From Spirogloea muscicola (taxonomy: Eukaryota > Streptophyta > Zygnematophyceae > Spirogloeales > Spirogloeaceae), in assembly GCA_009602725.1 (NCBI GenBank), contig WELB01000058.1:403938-424949 (forward strand): a DNA stretch of 21,012 nt. The letters run 5' to 3'. Shown here in pieces: positions 10,901 through 20,401 of this stretch (position 1 is its first letter; every line of letters begins with the position of its first letter). The notes under the pieces were generated by a model. That model worked only from the letters and a program-made list of their open reading frames with translations, was not told the origin of the DNA and did not search any database. A program made the translations under genes and the position numbers.

Positions 10901-13186
10901 CTATGAATTTCAGATGCTGCCGATGAATGTCACAGCGTCCTTAACCTCTTTCTTTGTTGACGTCCTTCTATTGCTGCCGCTGCAGTGCTTGTCGGAGGTA
11001 GGGCTTCAATGTGTGATTGCAACTATACCAAATGGTCAGCTTTGCTGTGGAGCCTCACATGTTGCCATCTTTCTGGGGTTCAGGGTGGCGATGTACTGGG
11101 GCGAATGCTGGGCAAGGAGCGGCAAGAGGAGGCGCTGGGCGCAAATGTGAAGAAAATTCGGGATGAGAAGTATGGGTGGAAGTACGGGTGCGGTGCCAAA
11201 GGCTGCGTGAAGCTCTTCCACGGCCCCGAGTTTGTGCTCAAGCACCTGCGGCTGAAGCATGCAGAGCTGGTGGAGTCAGCCGTTGCTGCAGCCCGCGAGG
11301 AGACCTACCTAAGCAATTACCTCAAGTGAGCAATTCTATATACATTCATCTCCTTAATTTTTCACTTACCATAGGTTTGTGCACTTGCAAAATCTGTTCA
11401 AGCTGCCAGCTGCCAAGCTGCCAGCTTGTCATGAGTTGCCGCTTGGCACGCCCTTGTGTGCAAGTCTCTGTGGCCGCATCTCATATCTGGCTATCTTTTG
11501 GCAGCGATTCGGAGGCGCCCTTGGACCCTACTGCCCCAATCCCTAGGCCCATGCAGGTTCGTCATGCAGCAAGGCCCTGAGGAATTTCACCTGCACATTT
11601 CCTCTTATGTGCTAAGTAGCTGCAAATTTGCTGCATCTCCATGCACAAACTTGTTACCTAACAATCAGAAGCCATACTGTGCTTTGTTCCTTAGCCAGGC
11701 CAGCAGTGTCTTGCTGCAGTCATTATGTGCGTGCAGCAATAGCTGCTTCTGTGCCATTTGCTCTGCAAAGCTGGCTGCCAATCCACTTAAGCTTGATGAC
11801 TGCAGGCCAGGATGGGCGACTTGCGGGAGAAGCTAGACCGGCACAGGGCGCAGACTGGGCGGGGTCAGGCAGGGCGGGAGTACGAGCGACGGGGCGATGA
11901 CTGGCAGCCGGAGCGCGGCGGCAACCGAGAGTGGGAGCAAGGCAAGGGCGGCATGCAGGCTGGGCCGCCGTCCGGGCCGCGCTTTGACCCCTACCAGCCC
12001 GGCGATGCGGACCGGTACGGCAGACTGCCGCCGCTGCCGCTGCCGCCGCAGCTCGGCCAAGGATTGAATGACAGGTGCTTTTGCAGTCAGTATCTGAGGT
12101 CCAGGATGAAGTTGCATCCATCTCCTCGATACAGCTTGCTGACTCTCCAGCATGACAGCCAACTGCTTCCACATTGGCCACAGGCGCCACTTCCCGCCGG
12201 GGCCAGCCGTGGTCAATGACAGGTTCGTCCACCACGGGCCCGGCGGACCACCGTTCAAGGCGCCTGGTCTTGGCGGCGGTCCGGAGCCCCTCTTTGACCC
12301 CTTCGGCCCTCCTCCGCCTGGGCCGGGCTTTCCCTCTGAGGGGGTCGCGCCGCCACCAATGCTCATTCCCGTACCTGGTGCTGGGTAAGTCCCTGCTATG
12401 TATCTCGTCTAGAGTAGGGCAGGTGCTGCTTGGCATAGAATGGGGTGTTCCGTGATCTGAGCAGCCGCTTAGACTGCACGCTTGTGCATACTGGCAACAA
12501 GAGCTGCTGCGAGTGCATCTATTGCTGCAGGAAGAAGAAACGATGTGCGAGTTGGGGTTCTGAGGTCAGAAGAGTCAGGATTTGATCATCCCAGCCAGAT
12601 TTTATGACCTTTTTGTGCTGGTTGTTAGGTCAATCTCTTTATTTCTTCTTGTGGACTAGCTGAAGCCAGAGCCTGTGTGAGTGATACAGGCCGCTGGGGC
12701 CGTTTGTGCCGGCGCCGCCAGAGGTGGCCATGCGGATGATGCGGGAGCGTGAGGTGCTGGAGCAACAGGATGGCAGGGAGGGTGGCCACGGCGGCGGCCC
12801 TCCAATGGGCGGGGGCTTTGATGATGGGGGGGCTCGCCCAGAGATGGGGCGGGAGCCGACAGGGGCACCAAGGGGTGGGCCGCGAGGGCGGAATCTGGAC
12901 TCGAGGCTCGGCCGTGGCGCGCCGGTGCTAGTTTTCCCACCCGCAGGGCCCGGGGCACGTGCTGACCCGCGGAGCGTGCGAAGGCAGGGCCCCTAATACA
13001 CACACCCATCGGAAAATATACAAGCCGTGTGTCAGTATAATTGCTGGCCGTTCTAGTGATGACCTTCTTGTGTCAGCACCTGCTCTGATTGCTCAATGAC
13101 TGACATGCTTCCGTGATTTGTACAGCTATCGGGACCTTGACGCCCCAGACGACGAGGTGACGGTCATTGATTATCGCAGCCTCTAG
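7939..13186 (+). CDS. SE: SERRATE / ARS2 zinc-finger RNA-processing scaffold, 13 exons
   Basis: SERRATE/ARS2 bridges the cap-binding complex to microRNA processing, splicing and nuclear RNA decay. Exons: 7939-8171, 9025-9092, 9199-9259, 9435-9515, 9736-9810, 10057-10173, 10329-10836, 11084-11325, 11505-11556, 11806-12074, 12223-12384, 12690-12983 and 13126-13186. Every junction keeps the frame: 740 residues, stop TAG, against about 720 in land plants. The N-terminus is Arg/Asp/Ser-rich with SSSHKRSRRER (nuclear-signal-like). MTYKQFMLELEDD near residue 126 and KKAFFAQHKEEDWLKDKY mark the Ars2 N-terminal core. LLTYLWRVHGVDYYGG lies near 321-336. The zinc finger is C417-x4-C422-x12-H435-x4-H440 within GWKYGCGAKGCVKLFH. 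A Gly/Pro/Arg-rich region follows, then PPPMLIPVPGAG, PLGPFVPAPPEVAM and the C-terminal DDEVTVIDYRSL, which land-plant SERRATE shares almost exactly. The last intron is GC-AG. The exon 2-3 region is the least conserved but its phases fit uniquely. Confidence 0.94.
12075..12222 (+). other. SERRATE intron 10, flanked by a 10-bp direct repeat
   Basis: AATGACAGGT occurs at 12067-12076 and again at 12215-12224, so the donor and the acceptor sit at the same place in the two copies (AATGACAG|GT). The intron is 148 bases. The repeat resembles the target duplication left when an intron is inserted, but could also be coincidence in a splice context. Confidence 0.7.
12984..13125 (+). other. SERRATE last intron with GC donor (GC-AG)
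   Basis: Joining after 12983 (CGAAG|GCAGGG) and before 13126 (TTTGTACAG|CTATCGG) gives DPRSVRSYRDLDAPDDEV, which matches the conserved end of the family. The nearby GT dinucleotides, for example in GAGC|GTGCGA or CCCGCAGGG, do not keep the frame. GC-AG introns are a known minor class spliced by the ordinary spliceosome. Length is 142 bases. Confidence 0.75.
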
Positions 13187-14200
13187 GAGGCTACTCCGGA
13201 GCTCAGCCAGAAGTGCCTCTCCGCCTGTCACTACCAGCTTCTCATCTTGCGAGTGCAGCAAATTTACTGTTTCTTTTGAAAGCCCACTATGCACCTATCT
13301 TCCCACTCCTTAAACGCCGCTTGCTCAGGCTCTCCTTGTGGGCACTTAGAGGCCATGTGCCCCATGGTACAACTCCGCCTTGGAGCTTGAGCTGAAGCTT
13401 TATGCACGTTGCTCTGAAGATTACGCTCAGACTGTCAGGTCAGCATGCAGCAGTCGGCGTGAAGCATATTCTGTACTGACGGGGCATTGTGCCAAATGCT
13501 AATTTGGGTGCGTTTCTCTTGGCTTTTTCACATGATCAAAGCAACTCAGACTCTTAGCAAAATTCTGTTTAGCACTGTCAATGTAAATTGCTTAGAGTGA
13601 GTCGCTTTTACCAGGTGCTGTGGCTGTGGCCTGCCAGGCCCACAGATGTTGACATCTTAACACCCTTGTCAAAAAGGCCTGATGCAAGTTGCACTAAGAG
13701 AGGGACTAGCTCCGAGTTTATTGGCACAAGGGGCCTCAGAAGTCATTAAAACACGAATGTGTAAACCAAGGAGGGGCGTGTCGCTGCAGTGAGCCAGCCC
13801 TCACATTCACAGAGGAACTTCAGAGTCAAGCTTCCAGTAGTGCTGCATCCCTTAACGGGCCACTGGCATCTGCTTCGGATTTTAGTAGAAGGCCCTCAGA
13901 AGAGCACTCATTGACGAGAGAAGCAGATCTGGCCGTGTAGGTTGGTCCTGAAAGCCAGCAATTTGCGCACAGAGATAGTAAGGGTGCTGCAGATACCACA
14001 GGAGGACCTTTTGGGGTCTGCTGTGCAGCGCAGCTCAACCGGATAGAAATGGCGATAATGGTAAGATGGGCTAAGCAAGAGATGGGCTGTCTAGATGATA
14101 GAATATACAACCGAGGGAGACCAACCCCCTCTAGTGGGGGGGTGCTAATGAAGACCCGCACAGGAATGAGGGGATGGCTGATGAAACCTCATTGCATGGT
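13187..14200. other. SERRATE 3' UTR and intergenic sequence
   Basis: This stretch follows the SERRATE stop. It contains two TGTAA sites (13582-13586 and 13760-13764). A minus-strand frame of 111 codons (14161-13826) has no family resemblance I can recognise and no clear splice partners, so it is not called. Nothing else stands out. Confidence 0.5.
13582..13586 (+). terminator. Possible poly(A) signal TGTAA for SERRATE
   Basis: TGTAA is the dominant poly(A) signal in chlorophyte algae and here lies about 400 bases after the SERRATE stop. A second TGTAA at 13760-13764 is an alternative. A five-base motif is common by chance, so the call is weak. Confidence 0.35.
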
Positions 14201-14698
14201 TAGTTGACGATCCTGCATTGGGCACGTCAACAGATGTGCGTGAAGCCCACTGCCTTCGTGGTAGACTTGGCCACTCTTCTAAAACCCGAAATCACAACAG
14301 TGCTGGCTTCCGGGAGGCACAAATTGTTGTTTGCTCCCAACAAGCTCTTTCCATTTACCCTAGATGACCACCCCTCCGCATGTTGCAAATCAATTCAAGG
14401 CTTTGTATCATGTGCTCAAGCGCTTTGATTGATGACCACACTGGAGTAAGTGCATGCCTTTAACAAATGGTACAACTTGTACCAAACCCTTTGGCAGGCG
14501 ATGCAGACCTGGATGACTTGTCGGCAATTTTGGTGTGCTCGTCACTGAGGGAGTTGAAAAGCCTGCGAAAGGAAGGAAGCTTGAGGTGACGGCCTTTGAC
14601 GCAGTAAGGTTGGTGAATCTTGCTGCGGACCTGACCTCTAGAGTCTGTTATGCCAAGGAGTACTACAAGAGGACTTGAAGGAGGAGAGGTGGTGGGGG
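14201..14698 (+). other. Unresolved coding-like pieces, possible small gene
   Basis: Two short stretches on the + strand look protein-like but were not joined into a gene. One lies after a good acceptor (TTTACCCTAG near 14363) and has a GTAAGT donor near 14446. The second, about 14535-14678, reads GVEKPAKGRKLEVTAFDAV and then RLVNLAADLTSRVCYAKEYY before a TGA at 14676-14678. No family is recognised. The opposite strand also has an open frame here (14732-14460). These could be chance frames, a small gene or the remains of one. Confidence 0.25.
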
Positions 14699-15698
14699 GT
14701 GCTAGGGCATGTCTGGTCGTTGCCACCTGCAATGGAAGGCCGAATGACCCACACCTAACAAATCACATGCAGGACTTTCGCACATGCCAAGGATGACACC
14801 GTCGCCAGCTCGTCTGATTGCAGCGGCCGTCAAGGCTGTGCAACGTGGTGCAGATGATAGATGCTTTAGACAGGGTTCCAGGGACAAGGGCAAGGTGAAG
14901 TGGGGTGGAAAAAAAGAAGAAGGAGGGCCTTCATACGCGCTGCGGCGAGCGCGGTCGCGGGTGCATCAGGCCGAGGGGTTTGGGGGGCAGCCCAGACGAG
15001 CGAGGGAGCGCGAGCCACGGCCGCGGAGCCACGCCGAGTAAGACCCGGCGCAGCTTCGACGCGGGGTGGCCCGGAAGCCAGCCATGGCCGCCATGGCCGC
15101 CCCCGTCCCAGGCCCCGGCTCAGCTCTCCGTTCTTAAGGGGCAATCACCAGGCCGTGCGGCGGCGGAGAGACGGGAGGCTGACGACAAAGTGAGGGTTTT
15201 GGTGGGCGCCCACGTCGTGCCGGCGGCGGCGGCAGCGACGGCGAGGAGGGAGGGGAGACGGGGCGAGCGCGGCGGCGAGCCGTTCAGATTGAAAACTGAA
15301 GGCCCCATGGCGGCGGGCCTGCGAGGCGCGGCGGGCGCCATGGCCGCCGCCGCCGCCGTCGCCGATTGGTGGCCGCACTCGCTCAATAGCTGCTGCAAAC
15401 GGAGCTGTCGGCGCCGCCGTCGCCGTTTGGTAAACGCCGCCGTCACCTTACCTGTGCGTCGGAGGGGTTGCCTTTGGGTTCGTCGACCAATTCGTCTAGT
15501 CTCCCATTTCTGGAGACTCCAGAGCACAGCCGTTTGCTCTCACGGAAATGATGGCCCACAGCAGCATTGGCTCACAGAACGCATTTTGCCCGCGCGGTCA
15601 CGGCGCAGGCAGCCGCGGCCGGAGGCAGTCACGGCGGGATGGAGGGGGCATAACAGCCGCGGTTAAGGCCGAATAGAGGCCCCCTAACGTCCGGTTAG
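14699..15698. other. GC-rich island upstream of the trigger-factor gene
   Basis: Between about 14930 and 15660 the sequence becomes very rich in GCC/CGG triplets, and long frames stay open on both strands. Two minus-strand ATGs begin Ala/Arg/Ser-rich sequences that resemble organelle transit peptides: near 15096 (MAAMAGFRATPRRSC) and near 15342 (MAPAAPRRPAAMGPS). The second is followed by a GT donor-like site. A + strand ATG at 15307 opens a similar Ala-rich frame. None links to a recognisable downstream exon, so no gene is called. The island may hold a divergent promoter. Confidence 0.35.
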
Positions 15699-15701
15699 GG
15701 G
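15681..15701. promoter_or_regulatory. Inverted repeat before the trigger-factor gene
   Basis: CCCCTAAC (15681-15688) and GTTAGGGG (15694-15701) form a perfect 8-bp inverted repeat around a 5-base spacer. Further GTTA/TAAC cores occur nearby (GCGGTTAAG near 15660, GTAACC near 15720, ACGTTAGC near 15730). It could be a binding site for a MYB-like or other dimeric factor. That is inference from the symmetry and position only. Confidence 0.35.
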
Positions 15702-18700
15702 CAAAGTGAGCTCGACCGCGTAACCGTGACGTTAGCAAACGGCGGCCCGCACCACATTCCGAGACGGACAGACGGNGGCGGCAGGCTCGCGAGCGCCGCC
15801 GGCGCCTTCCGCCGCGGCGCCACCGTGCAGACCCTCGCCCCCGCTGCCGCCGCTCCGTCGGCCAAGCGGGTGAGCCCCCCGCGAAGGAGTCTGTCGTCTC
15901 ATAGCGACGACACCACCACCGCGTTCTCGCTTTCGGGCAACCCGCCGACGTCTTGGCCGCCGGTCATCACAGGGCCCAGGCCAACGGCCCCAGTGGAGGC
16001 ACGGCTGCAGGCTGGCAGCGGCGGGGCAATGCCGGCCCCTCCTTAAGCGCCAGAGCAAGCCCTTTCTTTCGTTGAGCCTTGGTACTAGACATCAACGTGG
16101 TTGGAATGTGCTTGGCAAACCTGTCAGTGAAAAGGGAATGGCATTGGGTTGTGGTAGCTGGGCTTGGCATTCCGAGCAACTGCCGCTCGCCCTCTTGCAT
16201 TGCCGTGATGCTCCATCTTGGCATCAGCCAGCCCAGAACCCAGTTCGGAGGTCACAATGGAAGCGAGAGCTTGGAGCTGCATCGGCAGCTGCCATTGTCA
16301 GCTACGCGCACTGGCACACTGATGACAGACCTGCCTGGCTAATCTGGATATGCAGACGCCGGAGACTGGAAGACTAAGGGTCACCGCCGCGCAGGAGGTC
16401 CGGGACCTGCAGAAGGTTCGCGTCGTGCTGGGACCATATAAGGGCGGCGCCATAAAGATCGCCGCCAAGCAGCCCAAGGTGCGCTGTCGCTGTCGCTGCC
16501 AGCCCTGCACCTGCTGCCCGGCCGAGCTTGCTTGCTGCTGTTGGCAGCGCCCTTTGGCAATGCTGATCTGCCGCACTGATTGCCCAGCGAAGCTCCACTG
16601 ATGAATGCTCTAGTGGCCGGATTTCGTCACTTCATTGCAGAGCAGGTGCAGCAGGAGGATATAGACAAGGTGAATTTGCTTTAGTGCCTGAAGCCGAGCA
16701 AGCTGCTGGTCCTTAACCATGCAATGCTTGAGGGCATGTTACAGATGATGGCAATAGTATGGAGGACATCAGGGTTGACAGCCTTGCATGCGATGTATAG
16801 ATTGACCAGCCCAAGTGTCAGTCGCATATATCTCGTCTTGGAAGCAAATTGTACGAGCAGTCTGGACGTTCTGCTTTGAGTATGCTAGCCAGATGACAGG
16901 ATAAGTTGCGCTTGAGCAGTCCTTGAAGGAGAAGCAGGCTAAAACCCACAGCTTTGAGCGTATCAACTTCACGGGCTCTGGCGCACGCCTCGGTCATACA
17001 GTGAGTACCTTGTTGTTGAGCTTGTCCTCTAAACGGTGGGTCTGTTGAGAAGGTCCTTAGCTTCTTGTGACATTGGCAGAGGCCCACGACCTGCATTGCA
17101 TTGGGTACAAAACGAAGTTGCAAGTTCTTGGGGCTCAGCAATGAGCTCAACAGTGCTAAATACATCAAGTCATACACTACTGATAATGAGACCTATTGTA
17201 GACAAGCTACAGACAAGCTACTTCTGAGTCAGGTGTCTCTTCTTCTGAGACTAGCCAGACCAGGCTAATGTACGGTAGAGTGCTGGTGCCTATAGGTCAA
17301 GATCAACTTCGAGGGCCAGTATGCGGAAGGTCCCACTGCAGGCCAGACCGTTAAGGGCACCAAGGCTACCATGTTTGAGCTGGAGCTCAAGGTGGCTGTC
17401 AATGTTTTGAGATGCATCTATCGCATGCACTACCAGGATTGACCACTCTTAAGAAGCAGACCTTCTGGGGTGGCATGTTTCCAATACAGCACAAGAGCTG
17501 CCAGCTGAGGAGGAAATGCTGCTGTCTGGCCTGTCATCAAGATTCTCACATCAGTGGCTGTGTCCTGCCTCAGGAGCGCGATGATGAACCGTGGAAGACA
17601 ATTGTTGCCGAGATCATTAAGGCTGGTATGGGCCAGGTAAGTCTTTATGGAAGCCAGCAGCTGGCTGTTGCTTTATGCACATATTTCATGGCCACACCTG
17701 TTTGTATTCTTCACCTGTTGCACAATAATTACCTTTTGTAAAAACATTCCTTGCAATTACTTGTGATTTGAGCACAGGGTGACTGTGGCCAACGGCCTGT
17801 GCTCGTCACAATGTATCTTATGTCAGCAAGGTCCACACCTCACAGTGCATAATCTGTGCAGGAGGAGAGCAAGACCTTCATGGTCACCTTCCCTCTGGAC
17901 TACAAGGCCAAGCCCTTGGCTGGAGTCAAGTATGTCAAGAGCCTGTGATATGTGAACAATTTATTAGACACTCAGATTTACATGTGTAATAAGGGATATC
18001 ATGAGCATGCACAGTCGGTCAATGCACAGTACAGAGGTTGCAATCTGTCTGTTGCTCTGCCAGAGGACATGAAGCTTGTCTTGCCCACATGATGAGAGTT
18101 TGCCAACATCTTCGCATGTGCTCAATTGATAGTAGGCCACAAGGCTGACTGTTTGTGTATCTTCCAACTTGCAGAGCTCGCTTCACTGTCACTGTGAAGG
18201 AAATTGGAGTAAAGAAGGAGCTTGTCAAGGACGAGCGGTCACAAGGAGATCAGCGGTAGGAAGCAGAGTATGTCTAGCCCGATAATTGAATGTTATTGCA
18301 GCCACCTTGTATTTTCTGGTGCAAGCAGCAGAACCTGACAGGTTGTTACTCTGCGGACTTCACTGTAGAGTGCAGTGCCGAGATTGAGGCGCAGCTTAGG
18401 GGCTCCGCCGAGCGTGCGACCAATGAGATTGTCGACGCAGAAATCCGGAACCAGCTGCTGGCATCTTCTGAAGCTGATGTCGACAAGGTGGGCATCCCCA
18501 CTTCTAATCAGCCTTCACATCTTGCATTGATCACCCACGTTGGCGACAGAAGCGCAAGACAATAGCTTCAAGTGATTATATTTTGTTTTGAGCTTGATGC
18601 TGCTCATGAAGAACCTGCCAATCACCATTTCGACATGTACCAGCTGCGTGAAGAAACAGTCTTCTGTCATGTAAGCAGGTTGCCTCATCTGTTACGTGGG

Positions 18701-18975
18701 CCAAGTTTGGGGAGAAGTCGCTGGAGGCCTTCAAGTGGAACGTCCTGCAGGAGGAGGTGTGCTCTAGGGTTATGTTGTTAAGGGTTTCATCCTGAAAATA
18801 ATTTTAGGAGTATGGCAAGCGCCGGCAAGTGGCAGCCAAGGATTGGTGGCCTTGACACAGTTGAAGAGCTGATAGCACATGCTCTTCATTTGTGCAGATT
18901 GCTAGGGTGGAGGCCATCCCATTCGACACGGTCCAGGCCTTCCTTAGAGCACAGGCAGACATCACGTGGACCTAG
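15699..18975 (+). CDS. TIG: Chloroplast trigger-factor-like chaperone (TIG), multi-exon, start unresolved
   Basis: Trigger factor is a chaperone with a peptidyl-prolyl isomerase domain; in plants and algae it acts on plastid ribosomes. Exons I can support: up to 15869 (Ala/Arg/Ser-rich, transit-peptide-like, ending AAAAPSAKR), 16356-16478 (TAAQEVRDLQKVRVVLGP), about 16641-16669 (EQVQQEDIDK), 16920-17000, 17296-17391 (VKINFEGQYAEG...ATMFELELK), 17574-17636, 17862-17929 (SKTFMVTFPLDYKAKPLAG), 18175 to about 18255 (ARFTVTVKEIGVKKEL), about 18371-18487 (IEAQLRGSAERATNEIVDAE), 18679-18756, 18808-18828 (a 21-base microexon, EYGKRRQ) and 18898-18975, stop TAG. The VTFPLDY...AG.KA.FTVTVKEI run is the PPIase signature of this family. 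The first exon has no in-frame ATG after the TAG at 15696, and an ambiguous base lies at 15776. The phase does not close between 16478 and 16641 or at 18255/18371, so an exon or boundary is missing there. A GFR near 16620 recalls the ribosome-binding loop but lacks the RKG part. Confidence 0.65.
17201..17222. repeat. Short tandem duplication in a trigger-factor intron
   Basis: GACAAGCTAC occurs twice, 11 bases apart, within the intron before the exon at 17296. It is small and probably neutral. Confidence 0.6.
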
Positions 18976-19800
18976 CTCAGAGTATGTCTTGCTTTGTATT
19001 CCAGCTCGCTTCAGAGCGAGCCTTGCTTGCCCAGCATTTTGATCAATCTTGGCAGTACTTTGAACGACAAAATTGTATCAGTGGTTCAGCTGGCAGATGG
19101 CTCCGCCCCTCTATCACCAACCGATTTAGCAGGAGCCACCTATCCTTCAATGAAGCCGGACGTCTTATTGAAGGGGCTGTGATGCCTGCCCCTAATGGTG
19201 ACTAGCAGCTTGCACACAATTGACTGCATGTTTGCAGTCTATATCTAGTTGAGAAGAGGCAGTTGTAATACAAAAATTTGTGACTCCAGGTGCCAGAAGA
19301 TGATGAAGTACGTTACTGACGCCTGCTCTCAGCATGTATCTTCGAGGTTCTTGTTGCTCAAGCTCAGATGTAAGAGATGCGAAGGTTCGGGTCTTCTGAT
19401 AAGGTACCCTTAGAGTTCAGAGACTTCCCAAACAAAGACTGTCAGTTCAACTTAGCAAGGAACACACGACTCTTGCCTTCTCAGTCCTGTGGACGCTCTG
19501 TGTCTACCAAAGCAAATGCTACTTCTTAGTGCTTGACGTCCATGCTGCTCATGCAGTGGCTGGATCAGCACATCCTTGCCCCCTCAGTTGCAGCGTGCTG
19601 CAGCTGCAGGCAGGGAGGCGAGCAACCCATACTCCTAGATTCTTGCTCCTCTGCTCTTGCATTCACACAGTCTCGCTGCTTCAAAGATTCAGGTGTTTGC
19701 CCTGCAAATGAGGGCTGCAGTGCTCCTGCTGTCCTCCTTCAGGTGGCATACATGAAATTACCTCACTAGCCTGTCCAATACTGGTGGCCGCAAGGGCTAC
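18976..19800. other. Trigger-factor 3' UTR and intergenic sequence
   Basis: No further exon or protein family was recognised after the TAG at 18973-18975. A TGTAA at 19263-19267 lies about 290 bases downstream and could be the poly(A) signal. Short open frames between 18966 and 19205 and near 19530-19770 have no recognisable content. Confidence 0.45.
19263..19267 (+). terminator. Possible poly(A) signal TGTAA for the trigger-factor gene
   Basis: TGTAA within GTTGTAATACAAAAA, about 290 bases after the stop codon. The motif fits the green-algal poly(A) signal and its A-rich downstream context, but is too short to be certain. Confidence 0.4.
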
Positions 19801-20229
19801 TGAGTCTCAACGATGGAGGGGGCTCTCCCTCTGCGAAGAGCCTCACTGCACCTAGTCTTTCGTGTGGGCTGGCCCTTTGCAGCCCTCGGCCCCTTCTATG
19901 AATCTGATTCTTCTCTGCGCGCCTGTGCTGCCGGGCTCCAATTCAACTTCCCATTGTTGCTTTGCTGTGTCACTTCCGTCCTAGGGGCTGGCCGTTTCGT
20001 GGCCTTTGTCGCCTTCGCGAGACTGCTCTTCATTCCCCTTCTCTTGGGCATCTCTTGCTCAGTCCTTGCTTATCGGACCTTGTCCATTTCTTTCGATTTT
20101 ATCGCTGAACTATTCTGGGCTGGCCATTCACAGCCATCGCCCTCTGCTGGACAAGTCTTCTTTGTTCAAGGGTTGGCCTCTCACACTTTTACTGGGCTGG
20201 CCACTTACAGCCACCGCCCTCTACTGGAA

Positions 20230-20344
20230 GAAGTGGCTCTCCCAATGGGGGCAAGGGCTGGGAAAAGCCAGCCCGAAAAGAATTGACAAAGGCTTGAAGG
20301 GGCCAAATGACGGAGGGGCCTAAAAGCGCTAAGCAGCTACGAAG
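20230..20344 (-). mobile_element. Reverse-complement copy of the LINE 3' tail
   Basis: Read on the minus strand from 20344, this shows CTTCGTAGCTGCTTAG (20344-20329), GGCCCCTTC (20304-20296), CTTTGTCAATTCTTTTC, the GGGCTGG hairpin and a CCATTGGGAGAGCC end. These are the same blocks in the same order as 3395-3530. Its coding part, if any, would lie above 20345, where only hairpin repeats are seen, so it is a 5'-truncated or rearranged copy. Confidence 0.6.
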
Positions 20345-20367
20345 AAAGTGCTCGCCCAGTAAGGACA

Positions 20368-20401
20368 GACTCCTCTACTGAAGAAGACTCCTCTACTGGA
20401 G
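20368..20401. repeat. Two 18-base-spaced copies of a CTCCTCTACTG element
   Basis: GACTCCTCTACTGAAG (20368-20383) is repeated as GACTCCTCTACTGGAG (20386-20401) and followed by GGAGTCTTCC, its partial inverse. CCCTCTACTGG in the opposite-facing units near 20217 is related. It is part of the hairpin-repeat array. Confidence 0.6.

Noticed and set aside
11723-12436. Minus-strand frame of 237 codons
   Set aside because: It is the antisense of SERRATE exons 10 and 11 and has no family resemblance.
14905-15666. Plus-strand frame of 253 codons in the GC island
   Set aside because: It shows only Arg/Ala/Gly-rich low-complexity sequence, and an opposing frame of similar quality exists on the other strand.
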